A stretch of DNA of 64,000 nt from Hyalella azteca (lineage: Eukaryota > Arthropoda > Malacostraca > Amphipoda > Hyalellidae), in assembly GCF_000764305.2 (NCBI RefSeq), contig NW_025937524.1:746419-810418 (forward strand), in the 5' to 3' direction. The position numbers were made by a program, and so were the translations under genes. Shown here piece after piece: positions 44,521 to 56,778 of the stretch; position 1 is the first letter of the stretch, and each line of letters begins with the position of its first letter. The notes below the pieces were generated by a model. The model was not told where the DNA came from. It was given only the letters and a program-made list of their open reading frames with translations, and searched no databases.

Positions 44521-46430
44521 CACAGTGGCTCTGAGTTGCGTGTTTAGTATGCATGAAGGAAAACTCTGCTTTGCAGCGTACTTATAATTACTTAATGAAG
44601 TTTAGTTCATTTTGCTAATTGTGGTCAACTTAAAAGACAAATTTTCAAATTTCAACTAGGTAACTAATACTTTTTATAAGTCTAATTTTAATTGTTGAGT
44701 GAAAGACTGAAAGGTGCAGGGCAGGCATACCTACAACTTCCAAGTGATTAGGTACTTTATAGATTATATTTATAGAAACTAAGCAAGTTAGCGTGCGTGT
44801 TTTAAGCATTTAGGAAGTTCATTTTTTGCCTCAAATAACGATGTTGGACAAAAAAAGTGGTCTTGGTGGATTGAAATAATATATGAACCTTCAAAATTAG
44901 AAATCCATCCTATGATCCTAGTTCAGAGCACAACAGAGGTTGGCACTTGGCAAGTTGGCAGTTGGCTAAAGATATGAACTCAACAAATTTAATTTACAAT
45001 GTAAAAATTGAAATATTTTGCCAAGTGGCAAGTGCTTACCCTTACTGCTTACCTGGCAATTGTTGTCTTAAGTCCATTTTTCTGTTATTTCTAACATTAA
45101 CAATGTTACAAGTTACAACATTAAACAATTGAAGTTTTCAACTCATTAATCTTAATGGTGATCAGCAGGAGATAACAGTATTTAAATAATGCTAGGTACA
45201 CTCAGTAGCAAGTAGAGAGATTTTTGGCAAGGTAAGCTGGTAAGATAGTTCCTTAGTACAACAATAATATTAAAAAAATCGAATGGCATCACAAGAAGTT
45301 GCAATCTCGCACAAACTTTTCAGTCAACTGTCAACCTTGACTTGCTCATCTTCACTCTAAAAGTAAAACGTCATTGATTAACAAAGTAAGTTTTCACGTT
45401 AGTACCGACTACGAAAATTATTCCTTTGCCTTGATTATTTCGATACTTGTTGCTGTTACCACTTGCCAGGTAATTATTTCGATACTTCCATAGTGATCAT
45501 GTTACAGCTGAGCTGAGCTTTTGTGGAAATGTATCGGATTCGGATGCTGTCATTATCCGTTGCTCCGTAATGTTATGCCAAGACCGTCTTTTGTCAATTT
45601 AATTTTGGAAGCGCAGCGGAGACCATGGTCGAACTATTAAAGCGGGGACCACAAATGTAGAAAAGTACGTTAAATCTCCAGTTAGTAGTAAAAATTAGCG
45701 TTCTTTTCGAAAAATTACTTTTAGTATAAGTTAGATGAATGAGCGTATGTTAGAGCGATTCCAATTAAGCGAGTTCGCAGGCGGGTCCGGAGAAGTGTCG
45801 ATTCAGTGAAGATTTCTTACTCCATTCTTCTTTCCACCAGTGGGCCGGGTGTTTAAACGCACAAAAATTATTGATGCCAGGAAAGCCAGGTTCAGGTTGA
45901 AAGGTAGAAGCCGCAAGGAGCTTCCACACGAAAATTTTAGCAGGCTCTCTAGCGGTCAAATCAACAAGTTAATGTTAGCCTAATTCTCGAGTTAAATCGA
46001 ATTATACAACATTATTATCTGAACAATGGAATTTCCTCGTCAATATGACAATTCAGTTGTCAAAATTCTGCCACAACTTGACACTTACTTACAAGGACAT
46101 CTGTCACCTTAACAATGCCACTGCATCGAACTCGCTACTTTTAAATAAAACCGTACTGATCAGATACACATTTAATTCTATTCGAGGTTTGTCAGAAATT
46201 AACAGCTGTACATATAATACCTATCATAGCCTATGCATCTTTTATGAAGGATCGCGGCAGTCAAAGTTCCATAGACATTAACTATTCTTGCAACGTAGCA
46301 GATGTGCAGCCAACAAGCTTTGCCTGACACAATTGCTTCTAACGACTGAATTAAAACTTACCTTGAAAGTATACAAATACATCACAGCGAAGTCTCATAA
46401 GGAAATGAGAAAGGGTAGACAATAAATGAT
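44520..46430. other. Intergenic DNA downstream of UTP25
   Basis: No gene could be supported. ACTTGGCAAGTTGGCAGTTGG-like and CCAAGTGGCAAGTGC motifs recur at 44945-45030. A minus-strand frame at 45765-45959 has no splice support or recognised domain. CCATGGTCGAACTATTAAAG at 45624 is a lone, diverged MITE end. Confidence 0.4.
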
Positions 46431-46436
46431 TTTATT
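46431..46436 (-). promoter_or_regulatory. Polyadenylation signal of UTP25
   Basis: AATAAA on the minus strand begins 12 bases after the UTP25 stop codon. If used, the 3' untranslated region is only about 30 to 40 bases. Confidence 0.6.
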
Positions 46437-46447
46437 GAACATTAATA

Positions 46448-49400
46448 TCAACTCCCTGAAATAGCGCACATGTGTACGTTTTTGTTCGAAGATAGAAGTT
46501 CTTTTGCGTTGGTGTTGCCCATGACAGCCGCGAGGCGGGTGACATCAGAGCGCTGGTACAACACCGTGATGGAAGAACGGTGCTGTAGCTGGGACCGAGG
46601 AGCCGATTGATTCTGCAGCGACCCCTAGTAAAAACATGGGTAAGATAACCGTATTATCTACTCCATAAGCAGTAAGTAAAAAAATTAACCTTTATGGCTG
46701 AAGATTTTCCTAATATTTTCAAAATTTAATCAATACATTAAAAATTGAATAACCAAAAACAAAATATGTTAGCACATGTGTTTTAGTTTTATAATTATAA
46801 TCAGAGGTCTAGCCAAAGCCATCTTGATGACATAGTTCGTCATCTGCACTCACAATCATCAAGTTGCACATTTCACTGAAGAAGGAACTGAAGGAAGGCA
46901 ACGCATAGAATATGAGGTGTCTGATACCCTTGATGACAGGACGCTTGTAGTAGTGGAAACGCTCCGTGTACAGCAACAGTGGACTCGATCCTTTGAAGAA
47001 ATCACTGCGCGCTACAGCAACGTGACTCATTTTCTGCCATAACAATGAAGTTTCGATTAACAACAGGACTTAAAGTTCTTCAGCTTTAAAGGCAGACATA
47101 CGCAATCAAAGCACAAATCAAGCGCACTTTCTTTTATAAATTTTGTAAATTTCAAAGCCAAAGTTGGGTACGTTAATGGCAATGATATTCGTTTTACATG
47201 TTGTGGTGCGAAATAGATTAAGAAGGTAAAAGAATGAATAATAATAATTTCCTGAGTAAACACTTATGAGGTTTGCCAATGAAAAACGCAATACATAACA
47301 GAAAAATTAAATTTAAAATACCAACGTATTAAGCTGTAGTTCTTAGCGCTTATTTGTGATGGGATAAATATGAATTAGTACGTTCGTCTGCAGATACTTA
47401 CGGATGTAAGGTACTCGTTAATAGATGAGAATTCGATAGCCCGCTCCTGAGCCAGGAACTGTGATAGAAGATAGTAGTCACTGGTGTCCGGGATGTAGAG
47501 CAGCGTGAACGCCTTACGAGAGGCAACGTGTTTAGGGAAGAACTCTTGCGTGAAGTAAGCAAGTCTTTGCTCGCCATCATTTAATCCAGGGCACCTCAGT
47601 AGCACCAGCTCAGCACTCACTAGCAAGTCACCGAGCACGCCAGCAGAGACAGGCAGCACTTCGAAGCGACCAGCGAAGTTACAAGAGCGGCTGAATAAGG
47701 CACGCTGCAGGTCATCAATAGCGGCGCTGAACATGAGTGTTTGGCGATAGAATTTGGCATGTCCGTCGACGCTCCAGGACCGCACTCGGCGCCCGTCGCT
47801 GACTATGTCGCGCACGTTTTTGATGGAGAGGTTCACGCTCTCCAGCACGGAGAGCACGTGGTCCCAGTTCTGCATGAGGAAGCATGACGCCTGCACTGGT
47901 AAAGGGCGTCCTTATGTCAGTACAACAATTTAATGAAATACGGGTTGAGGAAAGAGGAAGTAGATTGAAAATTGATGAATAGTATAAAAAGATAATTGAA
48001 AGGGGAAGACATGTAAAAATATTCAACTCGGTACTCACTGCAGTGAGTGACAGCGCAAATTTTCTCGTCGAAGAAAACGTGTGAAGTCACGGACGGACGG
48101 ACAGACAGGCGGACATGGCGAGCACAATAGCGCATTTTTCCATAAATGAGAAAGTGCGCTAAAAATTAAGAAAAATCAAACAATAAGAAGAAAGAAACAA
48201 GACGATGACAAAAAAGACGACTGAAGGGTATGATGAATTAGAGTGAGAAGCATGAGGACGTAGTAGAGTAGGGGAAGGAGAAAAATAAATGTTACGAAAA
48301 AAATGGTTGAGAAGAAGAATCAGGAGGTAATTGATGAAAGAGTGGAGTGAGGGAGGAAGAGAGTGAGTATAAGAAGAAGCATAAGAATGAAAGCAATTAA
48401 ATCAATGAAGAACAAGAATTAAGACGAAGAGCAACAAAAAATAATAATAATAAAAAAAAGAGAGCGATAACAGAGCAGAAGAATGAAGAAAGAGAAGAAG
48501 AATGTAGACAAAAAATAAATGAGATAAATGACGGAACAGAAGAATGGAGAAGAGATCTATGAGAAGAGACGTAATCATTATGATAGATTACACAAATTTG
48601 AAAAGTAAAAACTTAGACTAGATGATTTTCATACCACTATTTCTGGGCTGTAAATTTGCCATAGAAGATGCCCAGATTCGGGATACCACCGTAGAGGGAT
48701 ACTACCGTAGAGGGATACCACCGTAGAGGGATACCACTGTAGAGGGATACAACCAATTGCAGTGACTGGCCTGGTCAAGCACGAGCATCTCAATGGACGA
48801 CAAGAAGCCTGCATTGTTGTCTTCCTCGCCCTCCACGCCCGCGACGAGACGGAGACCCAGCGGCGAGGCCAAGATTATGTCCGACCGTGAGAAGTTCGAG
48901 TACAACTGACCAAAGAAAAATATTTATTTAAGCTGTACACAAAAGAAAAAACTTCAATGGGTCATACAGAAATGAACCATCCAGCAGGTGAATGGTGTAG
49001 GTTCATTACACAAGCGTTTGAACTGGTGCTAAAAAATATAAAAGCTGGTAAATCATAATATATTCATGGAACGTGATATGCAAAACACCAGTTGATGACT
49101 GAAAAACAAGGAATATATACGAGTTTTTCTGCCCATTATACCCTACATCTCACTCACCCCTAGGCTTTTATTGCTGACAGTGATGCCAATTTTAAAGTTT
49201 TCAGATGTGTCACCAGTGAAGGTTGCAATGAAGTCTTCTGATCTTCCTTTCAGAGCTCTGGGTAAGTTGGTGTTTGTGTCCCCAGGGCCAAAATCGTCTT
49301 CAAAGCGCGTCAGATGCTTCACTTGTTGCTTGTTTGATAGTCCGAGTAGCTTCTGCATTGCCTTCACGACCCTGGAAAATAATACAACATTGAATACATT

Positions 49401-52248
49401 CTTGTTTGGTTTTGATGCTATGGATTAAAATGGAGCCTCATAAAGTCAGGAGTGCAATCACGAGCATTGGTTCAGTCAGTGTCAGTTGGTTGCGAGATGT
49501 CAATGAGTTATCTTGAGCACAGACAGCCAAGTCATGCCTTTCCAAATATGAACTGTGAAGTTGTAATAATGACCAACATTCACCTAGGAAGAGGTGATGT
49601 TCACTTGTGCTATTATGATAAAATATTTTCTTTTTCGGACCTCTAATATAATATACAAAAATCTGCCATCCTGCAGAGCAACATTGATTATGAACATTTA
49701 GAAGTTCTGCATGCATCTTACTTCCAAAATCTCGCAATTCAAATATGTAAACATTTTTTATTGTATTGAAATAAGTAATTCATGGAAAAATACCTAAAAG
49801 ATATAAGAATGTTGACTAAAATCAAGGTACATATACTGCCATTATACTGGCACATTAAATTTATATTGGTTATAGCAACATGGACAAACTATTTAAATAG
49901 TTGAGAAAGCTTTAATTATGAACAATTTGAAAAGGAATGAGTACTGAAGATCACAGCAAATAAAACATATTTCAGTAAAAATATTGAACATTATTGTATG
50001 AACTAAGCACTCTTTTCTAGTATAGATGCTTCTAGATTTTCTTACCTGAAAGCAGAATGTTTGGAGGGCAGCAAGATGAGCACCTTGGCACGGGAAAGAC
50101 CTTGATCTCTAAACTGATCAAGGTCTACATCAATCTTTGCAGCCCTTAACTTACTCAACTTGGAATTATTCTTCAGTATCCTGGTTCTTGTTTTCAAAAC
50201 GTGGTTAAGAGCATGTATACTATAAACTTTTGTCACATCATCCCACTTTTCATGAGTTGATGATGGATAGTAAAGATCAGAATAATTAGCTATGGCATGT
50301 AAAAGGTGCTGCTGAAGAGGTGTTAGATCTCCTATATTCTTCAACACAGAGTCTTTGATGAACATAGAGTTTACATCGGGAAATTCAGGAACCTTGAATG
50401 GCCCTCCATACACTGGAGGAGGTGCATCAGAGTCAGCAGTTAGAAGAAGTTTAGGCTTGTTGCTCAGCGCTGGCAGTTTTGTAGGGTACGAGTGTTTCAC
50501 AGCACCACTGAGCTCTGGCCACTGGTGATTGTCATGCTGCCAGGTGTTGCAGTCAAGCAAGCGCTCGGCTGCTTCATGAGACAAGACACGCTCAAAGTGA
50601 GTACAGAAAGGGTCATCAATGCTGGGTAAGCTATTCTTTTCTAGCTCATCCAGATCTTCATCATCACACTGCATCACCTGCCCAACACACAAGAGGCTTG
50701 AAAACTAGCCAATGTTAATAATAAACACAATAGATAAATGTTTCAGAATATAACAATAACACTATACCAGACTATACCAATACCACCATAGATAAATATT
50801 TCAGACTGTAGGCAATTTGAGGGCTTGTTCTGTTAGAAGTTGGTGGTCTTAGCCTATACCAATAACACCATGGATAAATGTTTCCAACTATATCAATAAC
50901 ACCATAGATAAATGTTTCAGGCCTCAAGGTTATGAATGCACCAAGACTTGTAATATGTAATAAGCTTCACAACTATTTGTGCTGAATACAGAACTACCCA
51001 AATTTATTAAATAACTTGATACATCACCAATCAAATTTTAAATATACAAATTTTAAATGCATATATAAGAAGCATATAAACAAACCTGTTTGCCGCCCTT
51101 CTGATTCTTCGTAGGAACAACCAAGCCCCCCAGATTTGGTTTCCTAGATGTGGAATTTTCATCATCAGAAGCACACATTAAGCTGTCAGCATCACTTTCT
51201 GCGTCTTCAGCAATTCCGCCCTCCAAATCTTCCTGTTCATCACTTAAATCATCACTTGAATCACTATCTCTGCTATTACATTCATCACTTTCTTCAGATT
51301 CATTATCATCATCATTGGACTCGTCATCTGACTGCTCATGACTTCCTTCACTCAATTGCTCATCCATGAGAGCTTTTTTTGCATTAGAAGAATTCAAATC
51401 TTTAATTTGTCTCGTCACCTGAACTTCTTCTGACTCATCTTCAGTGTCTTGTTGATCATCAGAATGATCTTCACCCTCATCATCACCCTCACCATCACCA
51501 TCATCACCCTCATCATCATCATCTTCAGGGTCACTGTGAGTAGCCGTGCTAGCACCAAAGCTGTGCAGAAGTAGAGCATGGCTGTCAGTTGGCAGCTGCT
51601 CGGCATCCGACAAGTCACTGGAGCTGCTCTCTTGAGCGTCTTCCTCCTTGACAGGATGCGTTGCATTATGGGCCTGAATAGAATGTTCAAAATCAATATA
51701 TCACATTTGGAGGAATAAATTAACAAAAATGATAAATTCAAATATAAAATTAAAGCTGTGTATTTATTGTATTCAAAATCAAAATATTACATTTGGAGGA
51801 ATAAATAAACAAATATGATAAATTCAATATAAAATTAAAATTGTGTATATATTGTCAAATCAAATATGAAACCCTCAAAAAAATTCACATTCAAATAAAA
51901 AATTAAAGCTGTGTATTTATTGTCATATTAAACATCAAACCCTCAAAAATGATAAATTTACACAAAACACTTCAATGCACTTTAAACTATCACAATAAAA
52001 AATGATGACTTGATAGTTTTGAAATTGACAAATAAAGATAAATGTTTTGCTAAGAAAAAACAAATTCCAGCTCCCACCTTAAATTTTTTGTTGTCCTCTT
52101 CACATTCAATATTGTCTTCAAGTTTTCTTTTTCTAAGAAGAGCTCTCCTATAACTGGCTGTGTTATTCCTACTCTTGAAAGGTCTCCTGCCTCCACGACC
52201 TCTGCTGCCTTGTTTGGCTTTTGACCTGGAGTTTATGCCATGAGCCAT
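46448..52248 (-). CDS. UTP25: UTP25 (DEF/DIEXF), SSU processome factor; eight exons
   Basis: Minus-strand exons: 52248-52078, 51673-51086, 50677-50046, 49371-49158, 48905-48771, 47890-47402, 47033-46854, 46612-46448; 2,574 bp, 857 aa. Phases agree at all seven joins. The basic start (MAHGINSRSK, RGRGGRRPFK) suits nucleolar targeting. Exon 2 encodes a long, very acidic stretch. From about residue 340 it follows the family: TPLQQHLLHAIANYSDLYYP, INHVLK-like HALNHVLKTR, FRDQGLSRAKVLILLP, ILASPLGLR (near 546), LVLDQA, FLMQNWDHVL, YRQTLMFSA, LLYTERFHYYKR, IKGIRHLIFYALP and SSNKNVHMC near the end. UTP25 is a degenerate DEAD-box-like protein of the small-subunit processome, needed for 18S pre-rRNA processing in the nucleolus; the vertebrate protein (756 aa) also regulates p53. 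The exon 5 donor appears to be GC (CAG|GCCAGT). Seven introns hold repeats but no disruption. Confidence 0.92.
48024..48160. mobile_element. Short dispersed element, copy C
   Basis: It has CTCACTGCAGTGAGTGACAG, a damaged AGCGCAAATTTTCTCGTCG, the (GGACGGACA)-like run, GCGAGCACAATAGCGC and GAGAAAGTGCGCT. It lies in intron 5 of UTP25 in antisense. Confidence 0.75.
48165..48600. repeat. Purine-rich tract (GAAGAA/AGAAAA)
   Basis: About 430 bases of the plus strand are almost all A and G, with irregular AAGAAGAA, GAGAAG and AATAATAATAA motifs. UTP25 intron 5 therefore carries a long pyrimidine tract in its transcript. Confidence 0.75.
48680..48755. repeat. 16-bp minisatellite next to UTP25 exon 5
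   Basis: About four to five copies of GGGATACCACCGTAGA lie 16 to 90 bases downstream of the exon 5 border in the direction of transcription. Confidence 0.9.
50735..50935. repeat. Imperfect tandem repeat in UTP25 intron 2
   Basis: Units with CTATACCAATA and CACCATAGATAAATRTTTCA recur three to four times with variable spacers. Confidence 0.75.
51685..51960. repeat. ~90-bp tandem repeat in UTP25 intron 1
   Basis: TCACATTTGGAGGAATAAAT, AAATGATAAATTC and TAAAGCTGTGTATTTATTGT recur about 2.5 to 3 times. The first unit begins a few bases from the exon 2 acceptor. Confidence 0.85.
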
Positions 52249-52395
52249 TTTGCAAAATGAAAAATTTTGATGATGTTGACTGTTGCTGCAAAAAAGCAAG
52301 AAAATTAAAACCTAAAAAAGCTGCATTATTGATAAAGTAATCAATTAATACTTACTTTTATTGCATGAATGTACCCTATTAAAATGCACTTTAGG

Positions 52396-52458
52396 CAATG
52401 GTTTATACCTACTGTAACATGCTTGACATTGTAAAGCATGTTACAATATAAACCATTG
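52396..52458. repeat. Short hairpin upstream of UTP25
   Basis: CAATGGTTTATA...TGTAACATGCTT and AAGCATGTTACAATATAAACCATTG-like arms pair across a loop of about ten bases, with a few unpaired bases in the left arm. It starts about 150 bases upstream of the UTP25 start codon. Confidence 0.7.
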
Positions 52459-52859
52459 TTGACAAATTGCGCAAACAATTGACAATTCAAGTTGACAAAT
52501 ATTTCAGTCCAGGGTGTCAGAAGCATAAGCAGTGACCTCAAGGGTTAAGGAAAAATAAACGTAACTTGTCAAAAACAATTTTTTCTTCACTGAAAATGAG
52601 CCTTCTTTTATCCATATTCTTTAAATTGTACTTTGTCTTTAATTTGGTAGTAGAATGCTTTAAATAAAAAATGCTACAAAAATACCTTAAAAAATACTTG
52701 AATGAATTTGAATTTCTTTGACTTACAAATGTTTAGGAAACCAATGATTTTAATGCACCCAAATAAATTTGTAATAAATTTATACATAAAGCATTCATAA
52801 AACATTTCTTTTACCCAAATAGTTGCTTAGGATCTTTGGCACAAAACATCAGCTACCGT

Positions 52860-53035
52860 ATCTAGTGACAAACCACAATTTTTTTAGAATCGGTGCATTC
52901 TTTATTTCCCCATCTACTCAAGATTTAAACTAATTTCTTAGGTATGATAGTGCTGGTTGCTGGTATCCATGATTACTGGTCTACTTATAGAACTAAAAAA
53001 AATGAACTAGAGGGAGAGTAAAAAAAAAAGTTTCT
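52860..53035. mobile_element. Diverged copy of the 43394 MITE
   Basis: It shares TTTTTTTAGAATC, CTCAAGATTTAAAC, TATGATAGTGCTGG, TGGTCTACTTATAGAACTAA and GAGGGAGAGT in the same order. The terminal inverted repeats are eroded (CTAGTGACAAACCACA at the left). Confidence 0.7.
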
Positions 53036-53039
53036 GATT

Positions 53040-53900
53040 TGACACCATGTGACAGACACATCAATAACATATGTTACAAAATTGAGAAAATTGTTCTTCA
53101 AAATTTCCAGATGTTGCTTTTGAGGGAAAATGATCGTCTTATACCATCAGCTGTACTAGCGCAACTGAGTGCTTTTTAGCCTTATTTTTAGAGCTTAGAA
53201 TGGTAATGACATGAAAAAGCTATGCAAGTCAGTGACAAAGTTTTACTGACATACAGTATAATTCTGAACTTAATGTAGGTGTGTTTCAAAACTCTTATTG
53301 ATACGCTAAATAAATTTTCATCAACTAATTTTAGAGCACAGGGAAGACAGGCCAAAATCAATTCCATACACTTAGTACACAAGGGACACAGCCCCCAAAT
53401 CTGTATTGCACTGCTTCTCCATGTTACAGTAGCAAATGATGTTAGCCTGTTAGTTGCAACAGCACACTAGAAGAAAAGAGAGATGAACAAAACACTGAAT
53501 GTGGCACATATTTGACACTTATGCAAGATAGGTTTGAGGTAGGATCACTTTTCAATTGAAAATGAACTGCACCATGTGTTGCTGTTTTGTGACTTTCATC
53601 CAATCCAGACTCACAGAAGTAATTGTAGGCATCAATCAGCATGGGTTGTTAACTATGAGTATTTTTTTTGGTGGTTTGTTCTATGAGGGTTTAGTTGGTG
53701 CCTAACAGCCATTAAACAATGAAATAAAATAAAAATGTGGAGTAGCAGCTAGTGAGCTGAGCCATTATTGGTTTCAAGTTCAGATGATGACATGGGTCAA
53801 TTTCATTCTGCATAGATACCAGAATGACAGTCTATGGCATGTGAAAGGTTTACATTGGCTACAAGGCTAAATTGAATTTTTGAATTTACAAGGCAAGTTG
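53040..53900. other. Gene-poor DNA
   Basis: No supported gene. A GCCTAACAGCCATTAAACAA motif at 53690 is an isolated relic of the repeat at 53900-54030. Confidence 0.45.
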
Positions 53901-54030
53901 AATTTTTAAACTTCTTCTTCTTCTTGTTACTTCTTATAGGAGCACTGGAAACTGGTCCATTTAGCCCCTTGCCTAAGCCGGGTTTGGTTATTGCCTAACA
54001 GCCATTAAACAATCTGAAAGTCTGAAAACC
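53900..54030. repeat. Dispersed repeat (TATAGGAGCACTGG family)
   Basis: CTTATAGGAGCACTGGAAAC, TGGTCCATTTAGCCCCTTGC and GCCTAACAGCCATTAAACAA recur, with changes, at 58530-58650. The left border is a CTT microsatellite here and a T run there. Confidence 0.75.
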
Positions 54031-54071
54031 TGCAACACACAAAAATGGAGAGAAAGAAAAGAAAAAAAATA

Positions 54072-54204
54072 TAACTTGGTACTCACTGCAGTGAGTGAGA
54101 GAGCGCATTTTCTCATTGACAAAAACATGAATTCACGGACGGACAGACAGACGGACATGGCGAGCACAATAGGGCATTTTCTTCATAAATGAGAAAATGT
54201 GCTA
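54072..54204. mobile_element. Short dispersed element, copy D
   Basis: It has the same order as copies A to C: CTCACTGCAGTGAGTGAGAG, GCGCATTTTCTCATTGAC, GGACGGACAGACAGACGGAC, GCGAGCACAATAG and ATGAGAAAATGTGCT. Confidence 0.75.
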
Positions 54205-54989
54205 AGAATGGCAGATGACAGTGGACAAAAGAGCATAGCACATTTTAGGCATAATCAGATATTAAGATTTGAAAGCAAGATGAAATAAAATAAGAGAGGA
54301 AGGGATACAAGTAAATGCAGGCAGGGCACATGTATCCACCCTCCTAAAACTTCTTTTTGTCCAATTTCTGAGAACTTGGTTCTTCACCATTTGCTTCACA
54401 TTTGGACGGGCAGCGGAGGTTGGTCTGGACAAACCTGAGGGCAAAGGCCTTGGTAAGTTTGCAAGTCTGAGAAGATGTTTTGTTAGTTCATCCAACTACT
54501 AGGCCCTGGAATTAGTGATACATGCATGTTAGTAACCCTTACCTAACCGGACGTAAGAGTTACTAACATGCACTGCTACTACTAACAGTAACCTAACCTG
54601 GCTCTCTGACCCAGACAGAGAGCTAATGCTAATTGCTAATTTATTGCTAATTTATCAATTTAGATCTTGAACCTTGCCTCAAAGTGAAGTGTGAAGCAAT
54701 GGCTATTAAATTTTAAAGTGAAGCAAGTGACTACATGTTTTCTTGGTTATTCAAGTTGATAGGACTGGTAGGTAAGGATGCTGCTCATCTCCATTACTCC
54801 TTACTAACGGGCTAGTAAATGGCTGGAGAGCATAACTTAAATCTATTGTATTTCAGTTGTTAAAATAAATTTTCCCCCATTTTTCAACATCGAATAGTCT
54901 ATATTTTTGCTCTGCTCTACAAATGTTTTATTTAAATTTACAAGCTATTGTTAAACAGTGGTATAATTACGTAGATTTTGATGTGAATT

Positions 54990-55410
54990 GGCTTGTCACA
55001 ATCGAAATCTGATGGTGAGCAGGGGCAGGGGTCCATCTCAGCTATTCCAAGCTGTGCAAGCTGGCAGCTGAGCCTGCGACACTGCTTCTCAGTGCGATGC
55101 TGAGTGAGCTCCACGGTGGTCGTGGGTGCACTACAAAATTCCATAAGTAGATGGTAATCCAGGGTGCAGCAAGTGGGTGAAAATCGCAAGATCTTTGGCA
55201 ACGCATCAGCAGCAAAATTTATGCCTTCAAAAGATCTTGCTGAAACATTTAAATTGAAATTATTGCATTTCGGATATTGGCCAGTCTTTGGCCAACTATT
55301 TAGAAAACAATTGAAAATCTGAAAAACCGCAAGCACACACAGTAAGGTTTCCAGTATATTGGATGGATCAGGATGCAGTGAAGCTTGTCTGGAAATCAGT
55401 TGCAATGTGT
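54990..55410. repeat. Dispersed repeat, reverse of 43923-44520, lacking the MITE
   Basis: It carries GCAAGATCTTTGGCAACGC, AAAAGATCTTGCTGAAAC and TTGGCCAACTATTTAGAAA. At the point where the other copy holds the 286-bp MITE this one is continuous (CTTGCTGAAACATTTAAATT). GGTGCAGAA/CCAGGGTGCAG motifs recur down to 55620. Confidence 0.7.
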
Positions 55411-55619
55411 GTAAGTGTTGCAGTGCATAAAGAGTAAGGGATATACCATCATAGTTGCTTGCAGCATTTTCTTATTGAAAACTACAAGGCAACGCATCTT
55501 AAAATGGCTGGCAACATTTTGGGTTAAAAAAACCATATCTTGGCAATGCAGCTTGCAAACTCTGCACCCTGGAATCCATTCCAGGGTGCAGAACGCATCC
55601 AATTACCATCCAGGCCCTG

Positions 55620-56778
55620 GATTAAAGGGAGCATGTAGGTCAAAATCTATTTTCTATATTTAGGGAAGGATCATCTCCAAACTTGGTACACATATGTAAA
55701 ATCGACTATTTTGTTCATGTGAATTTTTCAATAAAAATGAAAGAGAACGTGAAATTCATAGAAAACGTCCAAAAAGGGGATACTCTAAAAAATTTATTAA
55801 CTGTTGCAAATCACATGCTACAACATCAAGACACATATCATTCGATGCGTAAAGACCATATCTAGCAATTCTCGGTCACTTTTTCAATTTTTTTCTTGGT
55901 TCTCATGTTATGATGATTTTTCTGAAAAATTTTGAATTTTTGAATTTTTTTTTTAATTTTCCTAACTTTTTTAAATATTTTCAAAACATAAACAAAATAA
56001 AAAAAATGGCTCGAAAATTGCTAGATATTTTAATTGCGAATCTAATGGTATATGTCTCATTGCTGTAGCTTCAAAACTCTAGCAGTTATGAACTTTGCCG
56101 TGACAAAAAGTGTGAATGTTCAGTACAGCCCGACAAAGTGCCGCACGCATCCAAATAGCCACTCAATGTAGCAAGGAAAGGATACAAAATTCAATATTAC
56201 TGGAGCTTGTACCAGTCATGGATGGTGGGAGCGACTATATGTAAACCTCCCCGTACAACGACAGGAGGGTGACTAAGCTTCACTCCGAGTAGAGACTCTA
56301 TTTATAGGCTGGGTAGTGAATTTCCTCCACTCTTATTACTTAAAGACCCCACCCACCTCCCTCCCTTGCAGAATATCTAGTGAATACATAAATCAACGTA
56401 GAGAGATGGTAATGGTCCCGTTGGATAGCTCAGAATGTCAGCTTTAAGATGAGACTAAAAACCAGAGAAGTCAAAACTGTCAATTTGGGACCCACATGCT
56501 CCACTTAAGAATGCATCTTGAATCTAGAATGCATCTATTAATTAAGAATGCATCTAGAATGGCACCATACCTGTACCTACCTTTCCTTGTCCAATAAATC
56601 TAAAATTTTGCACACTTGCATAAAGTCCATGACAATGCATAAATTAATTGACAAAATATGTTATTAAAAAATAACTAAAAAAATTACATATAAAAAATTG
56701 AAAAAATATATGTAGGTACCGGTACTATATTTTTTCAAATAGGCATATTTAAGAAATAAAGTAAGAAATTCAATGAAT
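55620..56778. other. Gene-poor, AT-rich DNA
   Basis: No supported gene. A plus-strand frame at 55683-55865 is short and without family likeness. Imperfect AATGCATCTAGAAT motifs recur at 56510-56560. Confidence 0.45.
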
